Shown here: positions 32,829 to 41,996 of the stretch, piece by piece
Position numbering within the stretch: the first letter of the stretch is position 1
How the letters are laid out: each line of letters begins with the position of its first letter
Source of the DNA: JAADHG01 sp964418645
Lineage (GTDB): Bacteria; Bacteroidota; Bacteroidia; Flavobacteriales; Flavobacteriaceae
Reading direction: 5' to 3'
Length of the DNA stretch: 64,000 nucleotides
Assembly: GCA_964418645.1 (NCBI GenBank)
Contig: CAYQME010000003.1
Location: 1-64,000, forward strand
The notes under the pieces: generated by a model
What the model was told of the DNA's origin: nothing
The model's database searches: none
What the model saw: only the letters and a program-made list of their open reading frames with translations
Made by a program: the position numbers and the translations under genes

Positions 32829-34040
32829 ATGTCTATATTAAGAGGCAAGAATATACTATTAGGCATAACTGCTGGTATAGCCGCTTATAAAACAGCATCA
32901 TTAGTAAGGTTATTTGTTAAGGCAGGTGCTAATGTTAAAGTTATTATGACACCTGCTTCTAAAGACTTTGTTACACCTTTAACATTATCCACTCTATCAA
33001 AGAACCCTGTTATATCATCATTTGTTAACGAAGATGATGAGAATGCAGTTTGGAATAATCATGTTGAATTAGGGATTTGGGCTGATTTATTTTTAATAGC
33101 TCCTGCAACTGCAAATACCATGTCTAAAATGGCAACAGGTACTAGTGATAATATGTTACTCACAACCTATTTGTCGGCAAAATGTCCAGTTTATTTTGCA
33201 CCAGCTATGGATTTGGATATGTATAAACACGATACTACAAGTAACTCCATTAAAAAGCTTGAAAGTTTTGGTAATATATTAATACCTGCCACAAGCGGTG
33301 AATTAGCTAGTGGTTTGGTTGGAGAAGGACGTATGGCAGAACCAGAAGATATTATCTCTTTTATTGAAAACGATATTGTAAAAAGCCTGCCATTGCATGA
33401 AAAGGCTGTATTAATTACAGCAGGACCAACCTACGAAGCTATTGATCCAGTCCGTTTTATTGGAAATCATTCTAGCGGTAAAATGGGTTTTGAAATAGCT
33501 AGAGCTGCCGCCAATTTAGGAGCGAAAGTAACATTAGTTTCTGGACCAACACACCAAAGAGCTGATAGTTCACTAATTACAATTGTACCAGTTGTGAGTG
33601 CTAGTGAAATGTATGATGAAGCTCACAAGTATTTTCAAAATGCTGATATAGCTATACTTTCAGCAGCTGTTGCAGATTATAAACCAAAAATTACAGCGAC
33701 TCAAAAAATAAAAAAGAAAGATTCTACGTTAACTTTAGAGTTAGAAAGAACTAAAGACATATTAGCATCTTTAGGACAAATTAAAAAAAATCAAGTTCTC
33801 GTAGGTTTTGCATTAGAAACGAATAACGAATTAGAAAATGCAATTGGGAAGCTAAAAAAGAAGAATTTAGATTTAATTGTATTAAATTCGTTAAATGATG
33901 ATGGTGCTGGTTTTGGTGTTCCCACTAATAAAGTAACTATTATTGATAAAAACGAGAACAGTATTAACTATGGCTTAAAATCTAAAGCAGAAGTTGCTCA
34001 GGATATTATGCAAGAAATTTTAAATCAACTCCATGCGTAA
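32829..34040 (+). CDS. coaBC: Bifunctional phosphopantothenoylcysteine decarboxylase/phosphopantothenate-cysteine ligase
   Basis: Two steps of coenzyme A synthesis. CoaC part (about 1-180): KNILLGITAGIAAYKTASLV, the FMN site and the active-site His in NNHVELGIWADLFLIAPATA, and PAMDLDMY. CoaB part (about 185-403): ITAGPTYEAIDPVRFIGNHS followed by SSGKMGFEIA, and AILSAAVADYKP with the conserved Lys. About 404 residues, standard. Tandem ATGs at 32826 and 32829, preceded by TTG at 32823, make the first residue ambiguous; homologues starting MS favour 32829. coaE of the same pathway is 7 kb away. Confidence 0.96.
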   Translation: MSILRGKNILLGITAGIAAYKTASLVRLFVKAGANVKVIMTPASKDFVTPLTLSTLSKNPVISSFVNEDDENAVWNNHVELGIWADLFLIAPATANTMSKMATGTSDNMLLTTYLSAKCPVYFAPAMDLDMYKHDTTSNSIKKLESFGNILIPATSGELASGLVGEGRMAEPEDIISFIENDIVKSLPLHEKAVLITAGPTYEAIDPVRFIGNHSSGKMGFEIARAAANLGAKVTLVSGPTHQRADSSLITIVPVVSASEMYDEAHKYFQNADIAILSAAVADYKPKITATQKIKKKDSTLTLELERTKDILASLGQIKKNQVLVGFALETNNELENAIGKLKKKNLDLIVLNSLNDDGAGFGVPTNKVTIIDKNENSINYGLKSKAEVAQDIMQEILNQLHA

Positions 34041-34920
34041 AATTTTATATTTAGTTGCATTTCTTTATGCATTATCAATCCAATCGCAAGAGTTAATTTG
34101 TGATATTATTGTTGACGCACAACTTACTGGTAATGAAAATGTTCAGGTTTTTAAAACTTTAGAAACTCAACTTAAAGAGTTTATCAATAATACTAAGTGG
34201 ACAAATAAAAATTTTGCACCAAACGAACGTATTAATGCTAGTATGGTCATAAAAATTGAAAGCTATAACAACGATGTTTTTAGAGCTACTATTCAAGTAA
34301 GATCATCAAGACCTATTTTTAACTCATCGTATAGTTCTCCAATATATAATTTTAACGATAGGGATTTTTCTTTTAGATATCAGGAATTCCAAAATTTTAT
34401 ATACAACCCAAATCAATTTGAATCCAACTTAGTTTCTGTATTGGCATATCACATTTATATAATTTTAGGTATGGATGCTGATTCTTTTGCTTTAAAAGGA
34501 GGAGAAACCTATTATGAACAAGCTAGAACTATTTTAAATTTTTCACAGCAAAGTAGTTTTAAAGGTTGGAAACCCGAAGATGGATTACAGTCAAGATTTT
34601 CTTTAATAGATAATATTATGTCTCCAACGTATAAAGAGTTTAGGAGCGTTTTGTATAATTATCATATGAAGGGCTTAGATGTAATGAGCCAAAATCCAAA
34701 AAAAGGTAAAGAAAATATTGCTAGAGCAATCAAAGAATTTGTAACTATGAACAATAGAAGACCTAACTCTTTTCTTTTAAGAGTATTTTTTGATGCTAAA
34801 GCAGAAGAAATTAAAGATATCTTTAGTGATGGTCCAAGTGTAAGTATTACGGACTTAGTATCTTCATTATCAAAAATAGCACCTACGCATTCCAATAAAT
34901 GGCGAAACATTAGTTTTTAA
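34033..34920 (+). CDS. DUF4835 family exported protein
   Basis: 295 residues with a short signal peptide (MRKILYLVAFLYALSIQSQE). The family pattern is clear: LICDIIVDAQLTGNENVQVF, FNDRDFSFRYQEFQNFIYNP, LAYHIYIILGMDADSFALKG and GGETYYEQARTILNFSQQS. It is Bacteroidota-specific and its function is unknown. It starts 8 bases inside the end of coaBC and precedes recN, the usual order. A periplasmic or envelope location is inferred. No enzyme motif is visible. Confidence 0.88.
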   Translation: MRKILYLVAFLYALSIQSQELICDIIVDAQLTGNENVQVFKTLETQLKEFINNTKWTNKNFAPNERINASMVIKIESYNNDVFRATIQVRSSRPIFNSSYSSPIYNFNDRDFSFRYQEFQNFIYNPNQFESNLVSVLAYHIYIILGMDADSFALKGGETYYEQARTILNFSQQSSFKGWKPEDGLQSRFSLIDNIMSPTYKEFRSVLYNYHMKGLDVMSQNPKKGKENIARAIKEFVTMNNRRPNSFLLRVFFDAKAEEIKDIFSDGPSVSITDLVSSLSKIAPTHSNKWRNISF

Positions 34921-34985
34921 AAGCCATTTTCTATCAAAATAAAATTGTAGCTTAGTTCTTTTAATTTCTAAAAAATAATTTACGA

Positions 34986-36638
34986 TTGCTTACGACCTTA
35001 TCCATAAAAAACTATGCTTTAATAGATAGCCTTCAAGTTAACTTTAAAAATGGCTTAACTATTATTACTGGAGAAACAGGAGCTGGAAAATCAATTCTTT
35101 TAGGAGGTTTGTCATTAATACTAGGTAAGCGTGTCGATATTACTAACGTAAAGGATACTTCAAAAAAATGTGTCATTGAAGCTACTTTGGATATAGCCAA
35201 TTATAATTTGAAATCCTTTTTCAAGGATGAAGATTTAGATTATGAATCTGAGACCATAATAAGACGTGAAATACTTCCTTCAGGAAAATCCAGAGCATTT
35301 GTAAACGATTCACCAGTTAACCTCAATGTATTATCTATTTTAGGAGCTTATTTAATTGATATTCATTCACAACATCAAACCTTAGAGCTTGCTAATGATC
35401 AGTACCAATTTCAAATAATTGATGCCTTGGCAAATAATGATGAGGATTTAAAGAAATACACTTTAAAATTAAAACAATTTAAAGACCTAAGTGCGACAAT
35501 TACAGTATTACAAGATCAGAAAGCTGAAGCCGTTAAAGAGTATGATTACATTGTCTTTTTATTGCAAGAATTGGAAGAAGCTAATTTAATTCCAGATGAA
35601 TTAACAGTACTTGAAACCGAATATGAAACGCTTAATAATATTGAAGCCATTAAAGATGAGTTAAACTTATCTAGTCAATTATTAAATGACGAGCAAATAG
35701 GAATTCTACAAGAAGTGACTACATTGAAAAATAGTCTTCAAAAGTTATCTGGGATTTCCAATGTTTATTCAGAGTTGTATAATAGAGTTGATAGTGTTTT
35801 AATAGAGTTGAACGATGTTTTTGAAGAACTAGTAACTGCACAAGAACACCTTGAAGCTAATCCAAACCGTTTAGAAGAGGTAAATGAAAGACTACGAAAA
35901 ATTCATCATTTATTGTTAAAACACGCCTCATCAACAATTGATGATTTGATAGAAATTCAACAAAAGTTATCAAAAAAAGTATTTGCAACTGAGACTATAG
36001 ATGAAAACATTGCAAAAAAGCAAATCGAATTAGATGCGCTTAAAGTAGAGCTAAATGCCATTGCTAATGGTATTCACAACAAAAGGGAACAAGCAATTCC
36101 AAAGTTAACGGAACAATTAGAGCAGATACTTCATAATTTAGGAATAGAAAATGCAAAGTTTAGTATTTCAGTTACCATTGAAGACCATTTTTTAAGTAAC
36201 GGTAAAGATAAATTGTCATTTTTGTTTACAGCAAATAAAGGTGGCGAATTTAAACCCTTAAAAAAGGCAGCATCAGGAGGTGAATTATCAAGAATTATGT
36301 TAGCTGTGAAATCTATCTTATCCAAGTACATGCAATTACCATCCATTATGTTTGATGAAATAGATTCTGGTGTTTCTGGTGAGATTTCTAATAAAATGGC
36401 AGCAATCATGCAACAAATGAGTAAGTCTATGCAAGTATTTACAATAACTCATCTACCACAAATTGCAGCGAAAGGAGATACACATTATAAGGTTTATAAA
36501 ACAGATGTAAATGATGAAACTGTGTCTCATCTCATAAAATTAAATTCGGAAGAACGTATTGTTGAAATTGCTCAAATGCTAAGTGGAAAAGAAATGTCAA
36601 CTTCTGCCATTGCTCATGCTAAACAATTATTGAATTAA
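34986..36638 (+). CDS. recN: DNA repair protein RecN
   Basis: SMC-like ATPase acting early in double-strand-break repair. 550 residues: N-terminal Walker A ITGETGAGKSILLGGLSLIL (about 28-47), central coiled coil about 150-365, ABC signature LKKAASGGELSRIMLAVK, and Walker B SIMFDEIDSGVSGEIS near residue 455. The start is TTG at 34986 (TTG CTT ACG ACC): no ATG or GTG is available without cutting the first beta strand. 65 bases after the DUF4835 gene. Confidence 0.96.
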   Translation: MLTTLSIKNYALIDSLQVNFKNGLTIITGETGAGKSILLGGLSLILGKRVDITNVKDTSKKCVIEATLDIANYNLKSFFKDEDLDYESETIIRREILPSGKSRAFVNDSPVNLNVLSILGAYLIDIHSQHQTLELANDQYQFQIIDALANNDEDLKKYTLKLKQFKDLSATITVLQDQKAEAVKEYDYIVFLLQELEEANLIPDELTVLETEYETLNNIEAIKDELNLSSQLLNDEQIGILQEVTTLKNSLQKLSGISNVYSELYNRVDSVLIELNDVFEELVTAQEHLEANPNRLEEVNERLRKIHHLLLKHASSTIDDLIEIQQKLSKKVFATETIDENIAKKQIELDALKVELNAIANGIHNKREQAIPKLTEQLEQILHNLGIENAKFSISVTIEDHFLSNGKDKLSFLFTANKGGEFKPLKKAASGGELSRIMLAVKSILSKYMQLPSIMFDEIDSGVSGEISNKMAAIMQQMSKSMQVFTITHLPQIAAKGDTHYKVYKTDVNDETVSHLIKLNSEERIVEIAQMLSGKEMSTSAIAHAKQLLN

Positions 36639-36641
36639 TAG

Positions 36642-36649
36642 TATCTTTG
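36642..36649 (+). promoter_or_regulatory. -7 box (TATCTTTG) of fabI
   Basis: TATCTTTG, immediately after the recN stop and 38 bases before the fabI ATG. Confidence 0.5.
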
Positions 36650-36686
36650 CATCTTCAAACTAACTAATATATAAACTAATTACAAT

Positions 36687-37502
36687 ATGTCATACAATTT
36701 ATTAAAAGGAAAAAAAGGAATCATCTTTGGAGCCTTAGATGCCAATTCAATTGCTTGGAAAACAGCTGAACGTGTGCATGAAGAAGGTGGTGAATTTGTG
36801 CTTTCAAATGCGCCAATTGCAATGCGTATGGGGCAAATTAATGAACTTGCCGAAAAAACTGGGTCACAAATAATTCCAGCAGATGCTACATCAGAAGAAG
36901 ATTTGCAAAATTTAGTAGAAAAATCGATGGAAATTCTAGGTGGTAAAATTGATTATGTATTGCATTCTATTGGCATGTCTATAAATGTAAGAAAAGGGAG
37001 AGCTTATACCGATCAAAAATACGATTGGACTCAAAAAGGGACAGATGTATCGGCGATGTCCTTTCATAAAGTCATGCAAACATTATATAAAAATGATGCC
37101 ATGAACGAATGGGGAAGTATTGTTGCATTGACTTATATGGCAGCGCAACGCGTATTTCCAGACTATAACGATATGGCTGACAATAAAGCGTATTTAGAGA
37201 GTATTGCACGTAGTTTTGGGTATTTCTTTGGAAAAGACAAAAAAGTGAGAGTGAATACTATTTCTCAGTCACCAACACCAACAACAGCTGGACAAGGTGT
37301 GAAAGGATTTGATGGTTTTATAGCGTATGCCGATAAAATGTCACCACTCGGCAATGCAACAGCTTTAGATTGTGCCAATTATACGGTGACCCTATTTAGT
37401 GATTTAACAAAGCGCGTTACACTTCAAAACCTTTATAATGATGGTGGTTTTAGTAATGTTGGAGTAAGTAATGAGGTAATGGATGCCTTTATGAATGAAT
37501 AA
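36687..37502 (+). CDS. fabI: Enoyl-[acyl-carrier-protein] reductase (NADH)
   Basis: Last reduction of the fatty-acid elongation cycle. 271 residues, short-chain dehydrogenase fold. The typical divergent FabI NAD motif GIIFGALDANSIAWKTAERV begins near residue 11. VDYVLHSIG-type segment IDYVLHSIGMSINVRKGRAY is seen in the middle, followed by the Tyr-x6-Lys region DYNDMADNKAYLESIARSFG and the FabI C-terminal RVTLQNLYNDGGF. Own promoter and terminator. Target of triclosan-type inhibitors by family knowledge. Confidence 0.96.
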   Translation: MSYNLLKGKKGIIFGALDANSIAWKTAERVHEEGGEFVLSNAPIAMRMGQINELAEKTGSQIIPADATSEEDLQNLVEKSMEILGGKIDYVLHSIGMSINVRKGRAYTDQKYDWTQKGTDVSAMSFHKVMQTLYKNDAMNEWGSIVALTYMAAQRVFPDYNDMADNKAYLESIARSFGYFFGKDKKVRVNTISQSPTPTTAGQGVKGFDGFIAYADKMSPLGNATALDCANYTVTLFSDLTKRVTLQNLYNDGGFSNVGVSNEVMDAFMNE

Positions 37503-37530
37503 ACAGAAACTTGATTTTATATAGAAAAAG

Positions 37531-37558
37531 ACCTTGATAACAATTAAGGTTTTTTTTG
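37531..37558 (+). terminator. Rho-independent terminator of fabI
   Basis: ACCTT ... AAGGT stem with a ten-base loop followed by eight T, 28 bases past the fabI stop. Confidence 0.75.
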
Positions 37559-37732
37559 GTTAAATATCAAAATATAGAGTGCATTTGTCGAAGATAATTC
37601 CCACATATATCAGTTTACCGTGAATTTTTCATAGTTTAACGATTAATAGATTAATACTCATGTTTTTATAGTAATATGCATACGATTTAAACCTTAATCA
37701 AATTAAATAAACTTAACTAAATCGTATTAATT

Positions 37733-39247
37733 ATGAAAAAAATTACTTTACTAATGGCCGTTTTTATGTGGTCATCTATGTTTTATGCACAAACCTATTT
37801 ATCTGAAGGTTTTGAAGGTACTACATTTCCACCAACTGGTTGGAAAGATGTAGCTGGAGTTAATGATGTCAATGCTTTTCCTTGGGCAGCTACTACAACG
37901 AGATCAAATTTTGGAAGTCAATCAGCTTGGTACGATGATTTTTTTATAGGAGAACCAGTTCCAGCAGTTGATAAGCATAAGTGGTTAGTATCACCAGTAA
38001 TTGACTTGTCAGGAGCAACAGCTCCAGTGTTTACATATTATGAAAGTGTAAAAGAACCTGCAATCCCAGCAATTAACAAAGTATATTATTCTACAACATA
38101 TGATGGTGTTAGTACACCAAACCCAGCAAATTGGACACTTCTCAGCAGTGCTGTGGGTACTGAAGCTTGGGCAAAAAGAGGTACTTATGCACTTCCAGTA
38201 AATGCTACGGTTTATATAGCCTTTGAGTATGAAGCGGTTTTTGCATCTGCATGGTTTATTGATGATGTTTTAGTTGAAGAGACTCCAACTTGTAATCAGC
38301 CTATTTTACCAGCTGTCTCAGGTGTGACTTCAACAAGTGCTACTTTTAGTTGGACAGCAGGAGGTTCAGAAACTTTATGGGATGTGGAATTAGTTGATAT
38401 TACTAGTGGTGGGTCATTCACAGGGACACCAACTGCATCTGGAGTTACAAATCCTTATATTTTTAATTCTTTAACACCAGGAAATACCTACCAAGCCTAT
38501 GTAAGAGCAGATTGTGGCTTAGGTGGTAAAAGTGCTTGGTCTGGACCTATAGTATTCTCTACGGGTACAAGTAATGACGATTGTACTAGTCCTGTTGTGG
38601 TATTGCATGAAACTCTCATTCCTGATGCTGCTTCAGCTACAGCAACTAGCGGAAGTATTGTAGGTGCCACAGGTTCTGGTTTGGCTGCAGACACTTGCAG
38701 TTTAGGAGCTATTGATACAGAAGATGTTTGGTTTTCCTTTGTTGCAACATCGCCAAACGCAAACGTTACTATCGAAGCAGGAAGTTTTGATGTTATTCTT
38801 ATGGTTTATTCTGGAAGTTGTGTAGGTTTAACTAATATTGATTGTGTAGATAATGGAGTGGAAAATCAAGGAGAAGAATCAAATCTTACGGGGTTAACAG
38901 TTGGGAATACATATTATATAAGAGTTTTTGAATATTATGCTGTGCCTCCTGCTTCTCCGGACTTTACGGTTAAGGTATGGACATCGAGTGTTTTATCTAA
39001 CGATGAATTAGATTTAGCTAATGCATTCAAATATTATCCAAACCCGGTAAAAAATGAGCTTAATTTAAGAGCACAAAATAATATTGAAAATGTATCAATT
39101 TACAATATGTTAGGACAAGAAGTTTTACGTCTTGCTCCTAATACTAATTCAAGTAAAATAGATATGTCTGCTTTACAAACTGGAGCTTATTTTATAAGAG
39201 TTACTATTAACGGTGTAACTGAAACTAAACAAATTATTAAGAGATAA
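37733..39247 (+). CDS. T9SS-sorted surface protein with choice-of-anchor J, fibronectin III and PPC-like domains
   Basis: 504 residues, likely a secreted or surface protein. Signal peptide (1-19, ends MFYAQ). A MAM/choice-of-anchor-J-like beta sandwich follows (about 22-180; SEGFEGTTFPPTGWK, KWLVSPVIDLSGA, SAWFIDDVLVEE). Then comes a fibronectin type III domain (about 190-278; ATFSWTAGGSETLWDVELVD, YQAYVRADCG), a PPC-like jelly roll (about 285-420; DTEDVWFSFVATSPNANVTI, YYIRVFEY) and a T9SS type A sorting domain (about 430-504; YYPNPVKNELNL ... GAYFIRVTINGV). No catalytic domain is seen, so adhesion or carbohydrate binding is plausible but unproven. Monogenic with its own terminator. Confidence 0.88.
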   Translation: MKKITLLMAVFMWSSMFYAQTYLSEGFEGTTFPPTGWKDVAGVNDVNAFPWAATTTRSNFGSQSAWYDDFFIGEPVPAVDKHKWLVSPVIDLSGATAPVFTYYESVKEPAIPAINKVYYSTTYDGVSTPNPANWTLLSSAVGTEAWAKRGTYALPVNATVYIAFEYEAVFASAWFIDDVLVEETPTCNQPILPAVSGVTSTSATFSWTAGGSETLWDVELVDITSGGSFTGTPTASGVTNPYIFNSLTPGNTYQAYVRADCGLGGKSAWSGPIVFSTGTSNDDCTSPVVVLHETLIPDAASATATSGSIVGATGSGLAADTCSLGAIDTEDVWFSFVATSPNANVTIEAGSFDVILMVYSGSCVGLTNIDCVDNGVENQGEESNLTGLTVGNTYYIRVFEYYAVPPASPDFTVKVWTSSVLSNDELDLANAFKYYPNPVKNELNLRAQNNIENVSIYNMLGQEVLRLAPNTNSSKIDMSALQTGAYFIRVTINGVTETKQIIKR

Positions 39248-39270
39248 TCTTAATTGAAATATAATTATTA

Positions 39271-39301
39271 AACCTCGTTTATTATTTAAACGGGGTTTTT
39301 T
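39271..39301 (+). terminator. Rho-independent terminator
   Basis: AACCTCGTTT / AAACGGGGTT stem and TTTTTT tail, 24 bases past the T9SS-protein stop. Confidence 0.85.
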
Positions 39302-39340
39302 ATTGCTTAATTTTTAGTGTTTTAATAAAGACTGTTTAAT

Positions 39341-39348
39341 TACCTTTG
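39341..39348 (+). promoter_or_regulatory. -7 box (TACCTTTG) just upstream of the GT2 gene
   Basis: TACCTTTG ends 6 bases before the ATG at 39355, implying a leader of only a few bases. The TTG at 39346 lies inside the box and is not a likely start. Confidence 0.5.
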
Positions 39349-39354
39349 CAAGGT

Positions 39355-40368
39355 ATGACAGCAAGAGATATTTCATTTATTATTCCTATTTATAATAGGC
39401 CAGTAGAGGCAAAAGAATTGCTTGATAGTTTTAAAGCTTTAACTGGTAATCATGATTTTGAAATAGTAATAGTTGAAGATGGTTCCACTGTAACTTCTGA
39501 AGTGGTTGTTGATAATTTTTCTAACCAACTGAATATTTCATATTTTATTAAAGAGAATACAGGTCCTGGAGATTCTAGAAACTATGGAATGAGAAGGGCT
39601 AAAGGTAATTATTTTATAATATTAGATTCAGATTGTATTTTACCACAGCTTTATTTAACTAGCATTTTAGAACATTTAAATAACGATTATGTAGATTGTT
39701 TTGGTGGTCCAGATGCTGCGCATAAGTCTTTCAGTAATATACAAAAGGCTATTAATTTTACAATGACATCTTTTATTACTACAGGTGGGATTAGAGGAAA
39801 AAAGAATAGTGTTAATAAATTTCAACCAAGAAGTTTCAATATGGGAATTTCAAAGACAGCATTTAATGCAACTGGAGGGTTTGGTAGAATTCATCCAGGA
39901 GAAGATCCTGATTTGTCCATAAGGTTATCTAAGTTAGACTTTTCTACAAAACTTATACCAGAAGTTTACGTATATCATAAGCGCAGAGTTTCATGGTCAA
40001 AATTTTATAATCAAGTGCATAAGTTTGGTTTGGTAAGACCCATATTAAGCAAATGGCATCCTGGATCAAAAAAAATCACATATTGGTTTCCAACTTTATT
40101 TAGTTTAGGCTTGATAGCGGCAATTAGTTTGGTATTTTTTAATGTTGAATTACCATTAAAACTATATGGCGTTTATTTTATTACTAGTTTTTTATTAGCT
40201 TTAATATCAACCAAAAATGGTATTGCAGCTCTATTTTCTATATTAGCAATAATGATTCAGTTTTTTGGTTATGGCTATGGGTTTTTAAAATCAACGGTTA
40301 AATTAATATTTTCTAATAAGGATGTTGAAGAACAATTTCCTAATTTGTTTTTTAAAATAAAACGATGA
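39355..40368 (+). CDS. Family 2 glycosyltransferase with C-terminal membrane helices
   Basis: 337 residues. GT-A fold: SFIIPIYNRPVEAKELLDSF at the N-terminus, nucleotide-sugar site VIVEDGSTV and the metal-binding DSDC in YFIILDSDCILP. GGFGRIHPGEDPDLSIRLSK marks the acceptor/catalytic ED motif. Two or three transmembrane helices close the protein (about 240-300). Probably adds a sugar to an envelope glycan or lipid carrier on the inner face of the inner membrane; substrate unknown. Its stop overlaps the YbbR gene start by 4 bases (ATGA), so a GT2-YbbR-coaE operon is likely. Confidence 0.9.
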   Translation: MTARDISFIIPIYNRPVEAKELLDSFKALTGNHDFEIVIVEDGSTVTSEVVVDNFSNQLNISYFIKENTGPGDSRNYGMRRAKGNYFIILDSDCILPQLYLTSILEHLNNDYVDCFGGPDAAHKSFSNIQKAINFTMTSFITTGGIRGKKNSVNKFQPRSFNMGISKTAFNATGGFGRIHPGEDPDLSIRLSKLDFSTKLIPEVYVYHKRRVSWSKFYNQVHKFGLVRPILSKWHPGSKKITYWFPTLFSLGLIAAISLVFFNVELPLKLYGVYFITSFLLALISTKNGIAALFSILAIMIQFFGYGYGFLKSTVKLIFSNKDVEEQFPNLFFKIKR

Positions 40369-41324
40369 CTGCTTCTAAGCGTAACATATTTTCACTATTT
40401 AAAACTAGAAGAGTAAATATATTTTTACTTTTTATAGTATTGGCATTTGTGTTTTCTGTCTTAACTAAATTATCAAAAAATTATACGAAAACATTTTCAT
40501 TTCATATTAATACTGTAAATGTTCCGGAAGATGTTGTTATTATTAACGACTCAACCATTAATATGAGAATTACCATTACAGCATATGGATTTAGGCAGAT
40601 AAAGTATTATTTTAAAAAACCAACAATTGATGTTGATTTTGCTACTCTAGATAAAAATACAACACATTATAATTGGATAGCAAAAAGAGAATTATCTAAT
40701 ATTATTAAACAATTTGATATCAATGAAAGAATTGAAAATATTGTTCCTGATACCATAGTTTTTAGATATGATGTAAATACAATAAAAAAGATTCCGGTAA
40801 TTTTGGATGCAGATATCAAATTTTCAACAGGATTTGATATCAATGGGGTATTTAATCTGACTCCCGATTATATTAATGTTATTGGCCCAAAGGTTGTATT
40901 AGATTCAATTTCAGAAGTTTATACAGAGAGATTAGAGTTGGATAATATTATTTCTAATGTAAACAGTATAGTAAAATTAAAATTGCCAAGTCAATTACAA
41001 GATTTAAAGTTTTCGCAACAGCAAGTTCAAGTTATAGGAACTGTAGAAAAATTTACTGAAGGTGTCATTGAAGTTCCAGTAAATGTTGTTAATATTCCAA
41101 AAAGTATAAAAATAAAGTACTACCCAAAAACAATTCCAGTTATTTATTATACAAGTTTAAATAATTTTAAATCGATATCTTCGAGTAGTTTCATTGTAGA
41201 GTGTGATTATAATTCGCTTAGTGCCGAAGACTCATATCTTATTCCTAAAATTGTCCAACAGCCAGATTTGGTAAAAAATGCTAGACTAAGTATAAAACGC
41301 ATTGAATTTATTTTAGTACAATAA
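40365..41324 (+). CDS. YbbR-domain (CdaR-like) membrane protein
   Basis: 319 residues. One N-terminal transmembrane helix (about 18-36, IFLLFIVLAFVFSVLTKL) and an extracytoplasmic part with YbbR-like repeats (segments such as KKIPVILDADIKFSTGFDI and GVIEVPVNVVNIPKSIKIKY; pattern P-V-x-V-x, then G-P-x-x-V-L-D-S-I). In Firmicutes CdaR controls a diadenylate cyclase, but no cyclase gene is nearby, so the flavobacterial role is open. Conserved order with coaE just downstream (9 bases) is typical of the phylum, from memory. Confidence 0.85.
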   Translation: MTASKRNIFSLFKTRRVNIFLLFIVLAFVFSVLTKLSKNYTKTFSFHINTVNVPEDVVIINDSTINMRITITAYGFRQIKYYFKKPTIDVDFATLDKNTTHYNWIAKRELSNIIKQFDINERIENIVPDTIVFRYDVNTIKKIPVILDADIKFSTGFDINGVFNLTPDYINVIGPKVVLDSISEVYTERLELDNIISNVNSIVKLKLPSQLQDLKFSQQQVQVIGTVEKFTEGVIEVPVNVVNIPKSIKIKYYPKTIPVIYYTSLNNFKSISSSSFIVECDYNSLSAEDSYLIPKIVQQPDLVKNARLSIKRIEFILVQ

Positions 41325-41333
41325 CTTGAACAA

Positions 41334-41921
41334 ATGAAAATTATAGGTTTAACAGGAGGTATTGGAAGTGGAAAAACTACTGTCGCAAATATGTTTCAAG
41401 AACTTAATGTACCCGTTTATATAGCCGATTTAGAAGCAAAACGTTTAATGAATAACTCTAAGGTTATAAAACGTAATCTTATAAAGGTTTTTGGTAGTAA
41501 TGCTTATAAAAATGATATAATTAACAAGTCTTTTATTGCAGATAAGATATTTAATAATAAAGAATTGTTGCATAAAATGAATACCATTGTGCATCCAAAA
41601 GTTGGAGCTCATTTTAATAAATGGAAATCAAAGCAAAGTACTCTTTATGTTATTAAAGAAGCAGCAATTTTATTTGAAAATGGAGGGTATCTTAACTGTG
41701 ATACAGTTATTACGGTTACAGCTTCAGAAAAGAACAGAATACTACGTGTTATTACTCGTGATAACTCTTCCGTTGAAAAAGTTAAAGCTATTATTAATAA
41801 CCAATGGAGTGATGCTAAAAAAATAAAGCTATCGCAATATGTTATTATAAATAATAAACTATCGGAAACTAAAGCACAAGTGATTAAAATTCACCAAGAA
41901 ATTCTTAAAAACATTTGTTAG
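41334..41921 (+). CDS. coaE: Dephospho-CoA kinase
   Basis: Final ATP-dependent phosphorylation of CoA synthesis. 195 residues: P-loop IIGLTGGIGSGKTTVANMF at the N-terminus, VYIADLEAKRLMN with the conserved Asp, and the lid region TRDNSS. MNTIVHPKV is the other signature segment. Third gene of the GT2-YbbR-coaE set. Confidence 0.96.
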   Translation: MKIIGLTGGIGSGKTTVANMFQELNVPVYIADLEAKRLMNNSKVIKRNLIKVFGSNAYKNDIINKSFIADKIFNNKELLHKMNTIVHPKVGAHFNKWKSKQSTLYVIKEAAILFENGGYLNCDTVITVTASEKNRILRVITRDNSSVEKVKAIINNQWSDAKKIKLSQYVIINNKLSETKAQVIKIHQEILKNIC

Positions 41922-41932
41922 TTTTAAAAATT

Positions 41933-41995
41933 TTAACATTTGTGTTAATGTAAGGTTAAATGGTAGTCGCACTAAATGTTAAAATGTTAATTTTG
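41933..41995 (+). promoter_or_regulatory. TTAA direct repeats and TAATTTTG box upstream of the RprXY-like pair
   Basis: TTAA cores at 41933, 41945, 41956, 41979 and 41987 lie at 12, 11, 23 and 8 base intervals, close to the 11-bp phasing that OmpR/PhoB-type regulators use. TAATTTTG (41988-41995) fits the -7 element and ends one base before the first ATG, implying an almost leaderless kinase mRNA. Autoregulation by the regulator encoded downstream is inferred. Confidence 0.45.
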
Positions 41996-41996
41996 A

